NCBI GenBank assembly: GCA_026261815.1
Contig: JAMPIT010000511.1
Coordinates: 2,713,001 to 2,777,000 of the forward strand
Length of the DNA stretch: 64,000 bases
Origin: Monarcha castaneiventris obscurior
Lineage: Eukaryota; Chordata; Aves; Passeriformes; Monarchidae
Direction of reading: 5' to 3'
The notes under the pieces were generated by a model. That model searched no databases and was not told the origin of the DNA. It saw only the letters and a list, made by a program, of their open reading frames with translations. Numbering within the stretch: the first letter of the stretch is position 1; each line of letters opens with the position of its first letter. Made by a program: the position numbers and the translations under genes. This document shows positions 1-32,460 of the stretch, piece after piece.

Positions 1-748
1 CAGCTGCAGCTGACCAGGAAATGCAGGCACCTGAAGCCCTGTTCTCCATAGAGCTGCAGGTGGAGCAGCTATGTCAGGGGAGGACGAGCAGATCAACATT
101 GAGGCCTGAACCCTCTCCTGCAAACTGACCCATGGGGACCTGATTTTGAAACACACTAACCAATGCAACTAACAGCACAGCCTGCTCCTGGGATTTAAGA
201 TTTCAACATGAAGGGTCAGACTGGCAAGAAATTTATCAAGAGTCCCAGAAGGAATACCAAATGTCCCTGGCTTCAAAAGTCCAGATGCACGTGTTTGGGG
301 AACAACAGCCCCATTAACCAGCAGCCAGGCAACAGAGAGAGTTCCTGCACTGCAGCCCCACCACACACAGCCCCACATACACCCACAGCCAGGGGCATGT
401 CTTTAGTTTGTTTCCCATTTTTAGTTCCAGCTCCCTTCGGGTCAGGTTCCGTCAGTGCAAGGGCCTGAATTTTCTGCACGTGCATTTCCACCGTCACTTT
501 GAGCCGGGCTCCCCTGTGCCAGTGTCCATTACGTACACACAGGCACCTCTGCCCAGGGATTCAGTGGGAAGAGGGGAATAAAACCCCACCATTAATCTCA
601 CCAACACCTTCTCAGCAGATCACAGCTCTCCAGCACAGAACAGCTGATGAGCAGGACCACAGCAAGGTCCATCACAGATATGATGCCATAACCTGCCATC
701 AGTGCCACAGCCCCAACCTCATCCCTGCCAGGGACTTGTGTCACATAC
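1..748 (-). other. AGO1: AGO1 intron 9 (partial), no exon seen
   Basis: This stretch lies downstream of AGO1 coding exon 9 on the minus strand. The donor right after that exon is a good GT (the complement of bases 747-748). I looked for the next exon, which in this family encodes the segment ending in LQYGGR, and did not find it. The remaining exons should therefore lie beyond the left edge. No repeat or RNA gene recognised. Confidence 0.75.
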
Positions 749-11444
<10,696 letters not shown>

Positions 11445-11835
11445 CCCATCCACGCGGGCGCCGCTCCGAGCCGGGGGCCGGGGCAGGGCCGTGCCGGGGG
11501 CCGGGGCCGGGCAGGGCCGGGGCCGGTGCCGCAGCCGCCTCACGCCCCTCACGCCGCGCGCACGCGCCGCCGCCGCCCGGCCCCGCGCGCAACAAAGGCG
11601 GCGCCCGCCGGCCCCGCCGCCATCTTGGGGCCCGCGGGGAGCCGGGGGGACGCGGGGGGACGCGGGGGGACCCGGGCCTTCCGCTCGGGACAGCGGGGGG
11701 TGCCCAGCCGGGGCCTCGCTGCAGCCGGGGAGCGGCGGAGCGCTGCCCGCCCGCTCGCGCCCGGGCCTCCCGCTGCGCAGTTGCCACAAATATTTATTTC
11801 GTGGGGTTTTGGGTTTTTTTGGCTGTTTGTTTGGG

Positions 11836-11860
11836 TTTTTTTTTTTTTTTTTTTTTTTTT
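11836..11860. repeat. Poly-T tract (25 T)
   Basis: Uninterrupted run of 25 T at the outer edge of the AGO1 CpG island, poly-A on the AGO1 strand. No retrocopy body is attached, so it is annotated as a mononucleotide microsatellite. It is prone to length error and polymorphism. Confidence 0.9.
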
Positions 11861-12690
11861 GACTCATTTTGCGTGGCCGCGTCGAAGAGGAAGCGCTGGG
11901 AACCAGTTCTTGTATCGGCCGCTGTACGGTCACTCCTGAGGTGCCTTGAGCCTCGCCAGGCAGGAGCAGGGCAGGAATTCCTTGTGGGCCCTGCTCCATC
12001 TAAATCCACAGAACCGGGCAGAGCATCCCTTTCCCGTGTCCCATCACCTCCCAGACGTGTCCTTCCCAGGAAGTGCAAATCCCGACCCTGTGCCTCGACC
12101 TTGTCAAGAACATCATAAACCCCAGGAGCATCATTCCCACAACGAGCCCAGGTGTGTGATCCTGGCTGGGCAATTCCAGGAAACGGTGGAAAAGCCACAG
12201 GAATGCAGGCTGTCAAAGCGTTCCCACCTGGTGCTGTTCTCTCAAAGTATGAGCAGCAGCTCCTGCTGTCCCGAGGGAGTGGCTGGAGCAGGACCCAGTC
12301 GGGATTTTGGAGTCAGAGCTGCGGACAGCAAGGCTGTGGCACAGAATCCTGCGCATCACTCAGCCCTGGCTTCTCGAGGTTTGATCCAAGAGGTCTTTGC
12401 ATCAAGTTTGGAAGACACCAGGATAAACAAACCTTGGGGTTTGAGCTCCTCAGGTTTCTGTGAGGCTGAGCAACCTCAGTGCCAAAGCCCCAGGATCTGC
12501 CCTGGAAATGGACCTGACACCTGACGCGGGGCTGCAGAAGGTGCCGGGGATTTCAGATAATTCTGTCCCGGTTTCAGTCACAGCTCCCACGCTCTGGCCT
12601 CCTCCAAAAGCTTTTCCTGTCTTTCTGCAGTATTTTTAGTGCAGTGCAGCTGTCTGAGGAGACAAACCCTCACCTCACATAGAGAAGATG
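11861..12690. other. Spacer between AGO1 5' end and AGO4 3' end
   Basis: Short spacer between the AGO1 CpG island and the inferred poly(A) site of AGO4; both genes point left. No open frame has support and no repeat is recognised. The close tail-to-head arrangement makes AGO4 read-through into AGO1 conceivable (inference). Confidence 0.5.
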
Positions 12691-12711
12691 AAGCGGCCAA
12701 CAGCTCTTGTA

Positions 12712-12717
12712 TTTATT
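12712..12717 (-). promoter_or_regulatory. AGO4: Candidate distal AGO4 poly(A) signal
   Basis: AATAAA on the minus strand. It is followed 35-60 nt downstream by a GU-rich stretch (TGTGAGGTGAGG type), as expected for a cleavage site near 12690. Another AATAAA at the complement of 13996-14001 could give a shorter UTR. Confidence 0.55.
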
Positions 12718-12884
12718 AATTGCATCTCTCTGATATAGAATCCCCTCTCCAGGCAGGTACAGTCTATTATCACCAAATTTTATCTGTAATTTCCCAAACA
12801 TTATAAAAATAGGCCCATTCTGAACCCCATCCCTGGGGTTTGCAATTTCAGCTTCCTTTAGGATCCCAGGAGATGTCACCCATA

Positions 12885-12928
12885 TATGGTGACATATAAC
12901 TCTTAATATGGTGACATATGACTCTTAA
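12885..12928. repeat. 22-bp tandem duplication near the AGO4 3' end
   Basis: Two consecutive 22-bp copies of a TATGGTGACATAT-containing unit (12885-12906 and 12907-12928) that differ at one base. It lies in the AGO4 3' UTR. It looks like a recent local duplication, and no function is evident. Confidence 0.8.
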
Positions 12929-15900
12929 TGCATCAGAAATAGATTGTGGTAATGAGTTCCACAGGTGACACATTGTGTACAAGTTTTAATTAAAAGTTAA
13001 ATAGTTTAAGACATTTGTTTACAGGCAACAGTATTGGTTGCTCACTCTGTACATTGCATTTATTGGACAGCAATAAGGAAAAACAACATTTGGCACAAGA
13101 ATGCCAATTTTTTATTATTATTATCATTATTATTATTTTTGGACACATGAACACAAAATATCCCTGCAGGCTAAAAAAAAAAATACATTGCAATTGTACA
13201 CAACCAGCATCTTATCTCGACACGGGGCTGTGAGCCCCAGGACAGTTTAGAAAGTACCTCGTATTGCTAGAGACATACATCCAGCCCAAAGTTAATAAAA
13301 TACCATTTGAAACATTACAAGTCTAACAATATAGAAACCAAAAAATTACATCAGAAGTCAAACTGAACAAATGCAAACATTTTACACTGAAGTTGCAGCC
13401 TCTAGACATAGAAATATGAAAATGTCAATAGCAAGGTCTAAGAAAATCTGTAAGTGATATTTAGTGCAAGATCTTTCCTCCAGTGCACAGGGAAAGAGCC
13501 TCGCAGTGGATCAGGATCGGGATGGATCCAATGCCCTCTGGCCCTGCCTTCTGAAAATGAAAGCAGAGTCACTCCCTCGCTATTGAGCAAGAAAACTCCT
13601 ACAGCACATCCACGAAGGGGTTGGGGGTCGGGGCTGTCAGACACCGGCTCTGAACGAGGGCTTGTCCCCATCCAAAGGGCCGAGCGAGGGTGGACACGGG
13701 ACATCCCGTCCACCGACCTCTGCACCCTTTGGATGTAGCTCCGGGCACAATCCTGGGTAACTCACAGGATCCAGACAGGTGGAGAGAGGCTAACTAGGGA
13801 TTGCCAGAGCTTGTCTGGAACTCAGCAGGGACAAAGCAAGCAGAACCGGGTGGAAAACAGGATTTCTGCCCCCTTCCCCCGCTTTTTTAATATATGTATT
13901 TTTTAATATATATCAACCACCCCCTTCCCCAACTCTTTGAACTTTGCTACATTTAAAGTCTTTCACACCACAGAGCTAAACAGTGGCCAACAGGCTTTAT
14001 TTATAAAAAAACCCCAAAAAACAAAAATCAAAACACCCTAAAACTACAGCTACAGAATGCACATCTTCCCATTGATTGACACATGCAGAACGAGTCACTC
14101 AGGCCCACAGGGCTCACCCAGGTCCTCAAGTCCTCCAGACTTGGGCTCAGACCTGCCTAGGGCAGCACTGCTGCAACTTGGATCCTGAACTTCAGTGCTT
14201 TTCCCCCAAAACTCCAGCCCTGTGCCCGGGGTGGGCTCACACCAGCCCCACGCAGGTGCTGGCCCAGGGCTCACCAAGGGCTGATGCTCCACCTGCTCTG
14301 AGGTCAAATATCCAGTCACAGGCAAACCAAGGAGAGGCTCTCCCTTCCCTCAGTCTCAACCAGGAGTGCTTGGCACTGGACAACTAATTGGTGATAAAGT
14401 TCATTTTTTATGCACCCTTGTTAAACCAGCCCCATTCCTAAGTGCACAAACTCAAATCAGGGATCTTGGATCCTACCACCTCCAACAGGTGCTCAGGTGC
14501 TTTTCAAGGTGCCAAAGTTCTCTGTGTGTTGGGTCAGTCAGAGTTCACTCTAAAAAGGGTTTTTGTGTCTTCTCCCTGAACGAGTACTGAGAAAAGCAGC
14601 GGTCAGTCTCCCACCCACATGTCCTGATTTTATTACACAAGTGAGGTATTCTTTAAAAAAAAAGTTAAAAAACTAAAAAGAATCTTTTTGTTTTTTCAAT
14701 CTAAACCTGTCCTGGCACATGCCAGGGGCAGGGTTCACTTCAGTCCCATTTTCAACAGAAATGAAAAGAGGTTAAACTTAATTTATGAGACGTACTACTG
14801 GCAAGGAGGTTATAAAACTGTTTGAAGATGTTCAGTGTACTCTGGTACAACTGAAAACGACAGCATTTAGAAATGTAAACTTTCATTTATTTACAAGCTT
14901 AAAGACTGAAGGAAACAGCATTTCCTATTGCTGAAATTTGGAGGGGGCTGGTTCCTAAGCTTTGGGACAGCAGACAACTTAGCAGCAAACCCCACACAAT
15001 TATCAGAGACCACAGTGCAATCCTTGGGCTTCTCAAACTCCTCCTCAGTTTAGGAATAAGATTTAATCTGCACTAACTCAGGTATACAGTAAGGAATCTA
15101 GTCTTAAATTACTATGTTCATGGATTACAGGAATACCAGGGAAATCAGGTCCCTGTTCTGGATTACAGGTTGCAGCTGAAAAAAGCCAAGCAGATTAAAA
15201 ACCCTAATTTCTAGGCTGGGACAGAATCAGCATTTGAGACTCACACGGGTTCAACATGCTGTAAATGCAGTTGTGTGGGCAACCCAGATTCCCAGGAAAA
15301 AAACAGTTCAAAATGCTGGTACAAGTCCTCAGGTTGCCTGTCACACAATACATTTCAACTGTACACATTGGCCTTTCCTACATGGAACACCCAGTTTCCA
15401 AGCTTATAAAAAATGTTGTAGACAGGACACCAACAGTGAATATAAAACAGTTAAAAATAATTCTTAAAAAAAGCATGGAAATGCGTCTTTTCTAATTTGT
15501 TTCAGAAACTGCCAAATTGTGTGTTCAGAAAACGACACGAGAATGTTGGTTAAACTCATGCACAATCCTCAGCTAGAAAATTACACTGTTGGGGGGGCTT
15601 AAAAAACAAAGATTTATTGCCAAAGTTAAACCTTCTATGAGAAAAAAGTTTTAAAATCACTTAGATTTATCAAACCACACAGCAGCATAAAGTGGGCACT
15701 TTTGTAAAAGTTTGCAAAATACCTAAAAGCTAAATTTTTTTTTTGTTTTATCATTTTTAGAGGGGGGAAATGATGGTTCAGTACTTGTTACGATACCATG
15801 GCAGTATTATTTATAACCATTATCATTAAAATCTACTGACAGGCATCACTATTGGTTATATTACACATTCACAGAACAAGAACCACCTATTAACTCGCAG

Positions 15901-16504
15901 TATAGTGCAATTGCTTTGCAGCCCAAGACTGCAGAGATTAAAAAGATAATTAGTAAAACTGACAAAAAACTGCAATACCTGTGAAAGTTATGTTTGTTAA
16001 AAGGCATTTACAGTAGTGAAGTCTAAAATCTCCATTAAAAAATCTATGGCCCCACACGACAGAAGGATTACAGCGAGCTGGATAAAACATTTTGCCATCA
16101 CATCATACTCACGAAGCAGGGCACGTAGACAGGGCAGCAGTCACCGTCAGCTCATGGGATGAGGAGAACTGAAAAACCACAGCTAGCAAAAGATTTGATA
16201 GAAACCTTTCATGCCAAGTCCTTGAAAAATTTCAGGATGATCGGCCTTTGCGCTTTGAGGTAAAAATTCGGTCCAATGCATCAGAAAAGACAAGTCTATG
16301 GATTTCTAGTACAGAAAACAATGAAACAAATGGCTCAATTGTGTTGGTGCATCAGACGTTGCAGTGAAGAACAGATTCAGTGCGACTGTCCGGAGCTGCT
16401 GGTAGTGGGCAGTCCGAAATCCCCCGGCCCTGGATAGAGCAGGAGGCTTCCAAACACTTCAGGACTGCATGGGTTGTTGTTTTGCCTCATCTTCCCAGGT
16501 GCTC

Positions 16505-27783
<11,279 letters not shown>

Positions 27784-28104
27784 GGCGGCGGTGGCGGCCT
27801 CGCTGCTCTCGCCGCCGGCCCCGCCGCCCGCCCCGGGCCCCGCCGCCGGCCCCGCCGCCGCCGCGTAGCGCTTGATCTCGGGAATATTGGCGGCGGGGTG
27901 GGGGTCCGGCGCGGACACGGGGGCGGCGGGGCGGGAGGCGGCGGCGGCCGAGGAGGAGGATGAGGAGGAGGCAGCGGGGGCGCGGCGGGGAGCGCTCCCC
28001 GCGTTTCGCTTCCCCGAGCGGCGGCGCGAACAATCCCCGCGCTGCGCCCCCGCCGAGCCCGCGCGCGCCCCCGCCGCCGCCAGCACGCGCCCGAGCGCGC
28101 TCCC

Positions 28105-28175
28105 GGGACGGGGATGAGGAGGAGGAGGAGGAGGAAGAGGAGGAAAAGGAGGAGGAGAAGGGAGGGAGGAAGAGG
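28105..28175. repeat. GGA-rich polypurine tract upstream of AGO4
   Basis: About 70 bases made almost entirely of GGA and GAA triplets on the plus strand, giving a polypyrimidine run on the AGO4 sense strand. Such tracts in 5' UTRs or promoters can bind pyrimidine-tract proteins or form triplexes; here that is inference. Confidence 0.8.
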
Positions 28176-28286
28176 CCGCTCCGCGCTGCCCGGCGCCGCC
28201 GGCTCACGCACGCGCGCCGCCCCCCCCGCCCGTGGGAGCGCGCACGGCGCCCGCGCGGCCCCGCGGCCGCAACAGGTGGCGGCTCT

Positions 28287-29160
28287 GAATCACGGAATCC
28301 CAGAATCCCAGAATATTTAGGGTTGGAAGGGACCTCTGCAGATCATCCAGTCCAACCGCCCTGCCAAGGCAGGGTTACCCGGAGCAGGTGACAGGAAAGC
28401 GTCCAGGTGGGGTTGGGATGTCTCCTGGTAGGAAGACTCCACGCCCTCCCTGGGCACCTGTTCCAGTGTTCCGCCACCCTCAACATGTTCCTCCTCACGT
28501 TAAGGCGAAACGTTATGTTTTCGTTTATGGCCATTGCTCCTCATCCTGTTACTGGGCATCACCGAAAAGATCATTTTCAGTGGTGCCCAGGAGCAGGATG
28601 AGGAGCAATGGCCATAAAGTAAAACACTTCCTCAACATGAGGAAGAACTTCCCATGAGGGTGTCCGAGCACTGGAACAGGATGCCCAGGGAGATCATGGA
28701 GTTTCCCTATGTGGAGACATTCCAAACTCAGCTGCATGCGTTCCTGTGTCACCTGCTCTGGATAACCCTGCCTTGGTGGGGCATTGGACTGGATGATCTG
28801 CAGAGGTCCCCTCCAACCCCAACAGTTTTGTGATTTGGTGAAAAGAGTCTGGCACCATTCTCTTGGCACCTGCCTTTGAGATACTGGTATGGATTGATGA
28901 GATCCCCTCTCAGCCTTCCTTTCTCCAGAATAAACAGGCCCAGCTCCAACAGTCTCTCCTCATCAGAGAGATGCTCCAGACCGCCCATCATCTTTGTGGC
29001 CTCTGCTGGACCCCCTCCAGTAGCTCCTTGCCTTTCTTGAGGAGCCCAGAACTGGACACAGCATTCCAGATATGCCGAGTGGCATATCCACTAGGGCTGA
29101 GTGGCAGGACTCCCTCCCTAACGTGCTGGCTTTTCCCAGGGTGCATCCCACACAAGTGGC
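28287..29160 (-). mobile_element. CR1 LINE fragment interrupted by a second CR1
   Basis: Antisense CR1. The 3' end starts at 28287 (GAATCACGGAATCCC) and runs to about 28569. The same element resumes at about 28837 (AAAAGAGTCTGGCACC) and continues with the more 5' part (GATGAGATCCCCTCTCAGCC and AGCCCAGAACTGGACACAG) to about 29160. The break is filled by an opposite-strand CR1. It lies between the divergent AGO4 and CLSPN promoters and abuts the AGO4 CpG island. Confidence 0.88.
28571..28836 (+). mobile_element. CR1 LINE fragment inserted head-to-head into another CR1
   Basis: Sense-orientation CR1 3' region, from TTTTCAGTGGTGCCCAGG at about 28574 to a typical end (TGGACTGGATGATCTGC, then CCCCTCCAACCCC) near 28836. 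Its 5' truncation falls at nearly the same CR1 coordinate as the insertion point in the host CR1, so the two copies form an inverted repeat with almost no spacer. Confidence 0.88.
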
Positions 29161-31367
29161 CCCTCCAGAACTGCCTCAGTAGAGGTGAGAGCTGCTGCAC
29201 CTCGGGCACCAGGAAGGAGGGAATTGTCTGTACCTCCTCTGTTCTGTCCTAAAACCTGACACCTGTTTGCGGGTTTAATAATTAACCCAGAACTCCAGCA
29301 AGCTCTGTGACAGCTACCCTGATGGTGCCTGCCCGCCCACAGCAGCGCCGCTCCAGCTCTGCCAGTCCTCCACTACTCCCCAAAACTAGGGAATTCTCCC
29401 TGCTCAATTAATGACACCCTGAATAACTCCCAGTACCAGCTAAACAGCCTCAGTGGGGTTTAGAACACCCCCAAAAAACAGGATTTGTACAAGTCAGGTG
29501 AGCCACAGCACTGAACCTCTCAGGGTTGTGACCACCAGCCCCTGAGGTGCTCCCTGGACACAGAATGGCTGATGATCCATCGGGGCTGGAGACCCATGAG
29601 CTGCCGGCACAATCATCAACAACACCCAGAAGCTGTCTGGGAAGCACTGATGATGGGAACCAGCTGTGTTACACTGACCAGGGCATTCAGCCCCTGAGTG
29701 CACTTTGCCATGGCCATGGATCCTTATCCTCACAGACAGTAAATTTGTCTTATGTTAAAGAGACAACACTTCCAGCCATGTGCCATTAAATAAAGGGCCT
29801 AGGGACTTTTTGCCTTTTTAAGCCGTTTACACTATTTTAGCAAGCTGCTCCCTTGTGCACCCCCTGGGTTCTGTTTAACCAACAACTCTCTGCTGACTCA
29901 TCAGAAAGTCAGAAGTCAAAACATTTTATAAATAATAAATGCCTAGTCCACTTTATTTGCCTTTTTTAACCTGTGGGGCTGACATTTTCGAAGTTAAAAC
30001 ATCAAAATTTATTTTAAAATGAAATGAAATCTGAGATTGTCATATAGATCTGAGATTCTCTCATAATTCCGTGACAGCAGCGGATAAACACCTGAGGAAA
30101 AAACCAGTTTTACCAGACCAGTAACAAACTCCACAGTGTCTGGCAACATTTCCATGCTATTATTTGGCATGTCTATGTATAAAAAACACATATGTAAGGC
30201 TACACAAATAGTACTTAAAAAAAAAAAACAAACCCACCAAAGATACAATATCCATCTCAAGAAATCTGCGACACAAAGGCTCAGTCCTGTAAGATGTTGA
30301 GTGTGATAACTAAAGCCTTTACTTACTGCAGTATAAATTCAATTAACTTGATAAATATTACATACATATTGAGACATCCCAACAGCCACAGCAGGCAGAA
30401 CCTTATTTCTCTATCCTTTTATTGAAAACGGCACATTTCCATGGGCAAGACTGGATTTGGAAATGACAGACCAGAGTTATGACAGGATTAGTTCTGAAAA
30501 TTTGCTTCTAAACGCCTCACCTGCTCCAAGTTGGGGAAGGAGTATTTTGTTTAGTAAGAAACAGATTCCTAAACCAGCTTTTATAATATAAATATCTTAA
30601 TATGGTGCCTGATCCAGTGCTGAAAGTTTGTGTTCAATTTAGAACCTCCTTAACGGCAAACATTTTACCTGTTCCATGGTTGCCTCTGTGTGCCAGGTAT
30701 GAGTAACAATTTGGGATCATAAATTACCTAATAAGGCCAATCTTTTTGTCACCTTTTTCTTGTCAGCTGACTCTGACTCTCATCCTGACGCAGCAATGAG
30801 AGCAGAGCCCTGAGGAGGTGTGTTTGTGCAGAGCCAGCATCTGTCCCCATGTTACTAAACACTAATTATTTAATTAATTACTGTAGCAGCTAGAGGAAAG
30901 CAGAACTGTGGTGTTTGCGGTGGGTTTCATGGGCATTTGCTTTTCTCACTTCCTCTGTTCTCAGGGTTGTTGGCTCCATGAGAACTGCCATGGCAGAGCA
31001 GTCCATCTGCTCCTTGTTCCTGACAAAACCACAGCTGGTAGCAAACACCCCCAAAACTGTGTCTGGTATCAAACACCCCAAAACATTTTTTTTTTCTGGG
31101 TTTGCCTTCAGTGATGGCAGATTCCCACTGGGTGACTCGGAAGGAAATGTATTACTGTAGCAGTATGTTCTACAAAGTAACTGGAATGATGAAAAAAAGT
31201 GCCAAATATCTCCAACTGTAGATCAGAACAGGATCCCTGACACTTATTCCAGCTTACGGCTTTCCCTCCAGCTACTTGCAAAAGAACCACAGAACTAAAG
31301 GTAGCAAAACAGGATAAAGTAGAACATTTTCATACTTGGATTGACTCTGTACTAGAATATCCCTGTA
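29161..31367. other. AGO4-CLSPN intergenic spacer, nothing coding
   Basis: Moderately AT-rich spacer between the CR1 pair and the next CR1 fragment. No exon, tRNA-like or other RNA gene, and no clear transposon recognised. Short open frames here have no family resemblance. Confidence 0.6.
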
Positions 31368-31440
31368 TGGGCCATTCACCTTCCAGCTGGACTCAATGAT
31401 CCTTGTGGGTCCCTTTCAACTCAGAATATTCTGTGAAATC
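31368..31440 (+). mobile_element. Short CR1 3'-end fragment
   Basis: About 70 bp of CR1 3' terminus (GACTCAATGATCCTTGTGGG, then CCTTTCAACTCAGAATATTC), sense orientation. It lies just upstream of the duplicated CLSPN exon-6 segment. Confidence 0.75.
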
Positions 31441-31509
31441 TGTGAAGTATGAAGTGATTTGCATCTGTTGAGTAGTTCTTCATTGACTTACGTGTTTTCA
31501 GTAGGTTCT

Positions 31510-31740
31510 TCCGGCTTCAGAAGCCTTTCTTTTCTTCCTTTAAGGAGCCTATAGCAGCAAGCTTAAGCAAAGAAGTTATTAAACAACTACATAATGAGAC
31601 TTGATGACTTATGAGACGTAAAACTTAAATCCTCTGTATGTAGAGGGTATACTCAGAAATTCAAGGGAGAAATTGAAAGAAATTGAAAGAATTTACCCAA
31701 AAGGTTTGAGCCTTCATTCTCCTAACATGAGTGGGGTTGG
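31510..31740 (+). pseudogene. Decayed duplicate of CLSPN exon 6 with flanking intron
   Basis: This segment aligns with CLSPN exon 6 and its introns at about 35643-35895. The exon copy, 31545-31617, is exactly 73 nt like exon 6. By hand I count about 58 of 73 identical bases and no indel. Acceptor (TTTAAG) and donor (GTAAAA) dinucleotides are kept, with similar pyrimidine tracts. In the exon-6 frame the copy has a stop (TGA at 31602-31604) and several substitutions, so it cannot encode a normal claspin segment. Flanking intron similarity continues to about 31740, for example the GAAATTGAAAGAATTTACCC region. It is on the same strand as CLSPN and about 0.8 kb upstream of the CLSPN ATG. It is most simply a local segmental duplication that decayed. 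Confidence 0.85.
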
Positions 31741-31999
31741 CTCAGAGTATGTCTGTACAGAAGCCAATGGAAAATGTGTATCTTTTCTTCTGTAAATACG
31801 ACACTGTTGACAGTAATAGCTGTATCTAATATCCGTGAGCTCGACTCATGTGCTCCCACCCACACGGTCATCTGAAGACACGACATGTAGCATATCCCGA
31901 AGGTCAAAACGAAACATGGGCTCTGTTTAACCCATGAAACAACGTGAAATGTTTTGGCAGCAGAGACCCGTCCCCACAACGTCGATAACTGACAGAGCT

Positions 32000-32460
32000 G
32001 TAATTCCCCAGGTCCTTCATGACCCCTCCCAGCCCCTCCCGTCTCCTCACGCCCCCGCTCGGTCCCTCACGACCCCTCTCGGTCCCCCATGACTCCCCTC
32101 AGTCCCTCACGTCCCTCTCGGTCCCGCTCGGCCCGTCATGTCCCCTCCCGTCCCCTCACGATCCCGCCTCAGCCCAGGCGCGAGGAGCCCCCCCGCCGCC
32201 AGGCGGCGCGATAGTGCGCGCGGGCGGCCTGAAAGTGGGAACGGCGATTGGTCCATGTGGAGGGGCGGGGCTACAGGGAGCCCCGCCCAGCAGGGCGCCG
32301 GGGGGTGGGGCTCGGTGTGCTGTTCTGGGCAGCCATTGGATGATCCCGGGCCGGGGCGGGGCCGGGGCAGCGCGCGAAGGCTCGAAGCGGTGCCCGGGCG
32401 GCGGGAGCGCGGGTGGGACATGGCGGCGGTACCGGTAACAACGGAGGGCCCCGTTGAGGT
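32000..32460 (+). promoter_or_regulatory. CLSPN: CLSPN promoter (CpG island, CCAAT and GC boxes)
   Basis: CpG-rich block ending at the CLSPN first exon and continuing to about 32850. It carries two inverted CCAAT boxes (ATTGG at 32247-32251 and 32335-32339) and several GC boxes (for example 32262-32271 and around 32350-32372). No TATA box is seen. Several GCGCG motifs might serve E2F, which is known to control CLSPN in mammals, but I cannot name a clear site. Confidence 0.7.

Larger units (their letters stand above)
12690..16504 (-). other. AGO4: AGO4 3' UTR (inferred, about 3.8 kb)
   Basis: AU-rich sequence directly after the AGO4 stop codon on the minus strand, with no coding content. It carries several candidate AATAAA signals on the minus strand, for example the complements of 13996-14001 and 12712-12717, and an ATT/AAT-rich stretch around 13107-13140. 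The long AU-rich character fits the long 3' UTRs known for vertebrate AGO genes. The outer limit is inferred from the most distal good signal. Confidence 0.65.

Noticed and set aside
11836..11860. Poly-T read as the tail of a processed retrocopy
   Set aside because: No intronless gene body adjoins it on either strand.
13100..13142. ATT/AAT-rich stretch as a structured RNA element
   Set aside because: A low-complexity triplet run in the AGO4 3' UTR explains it.
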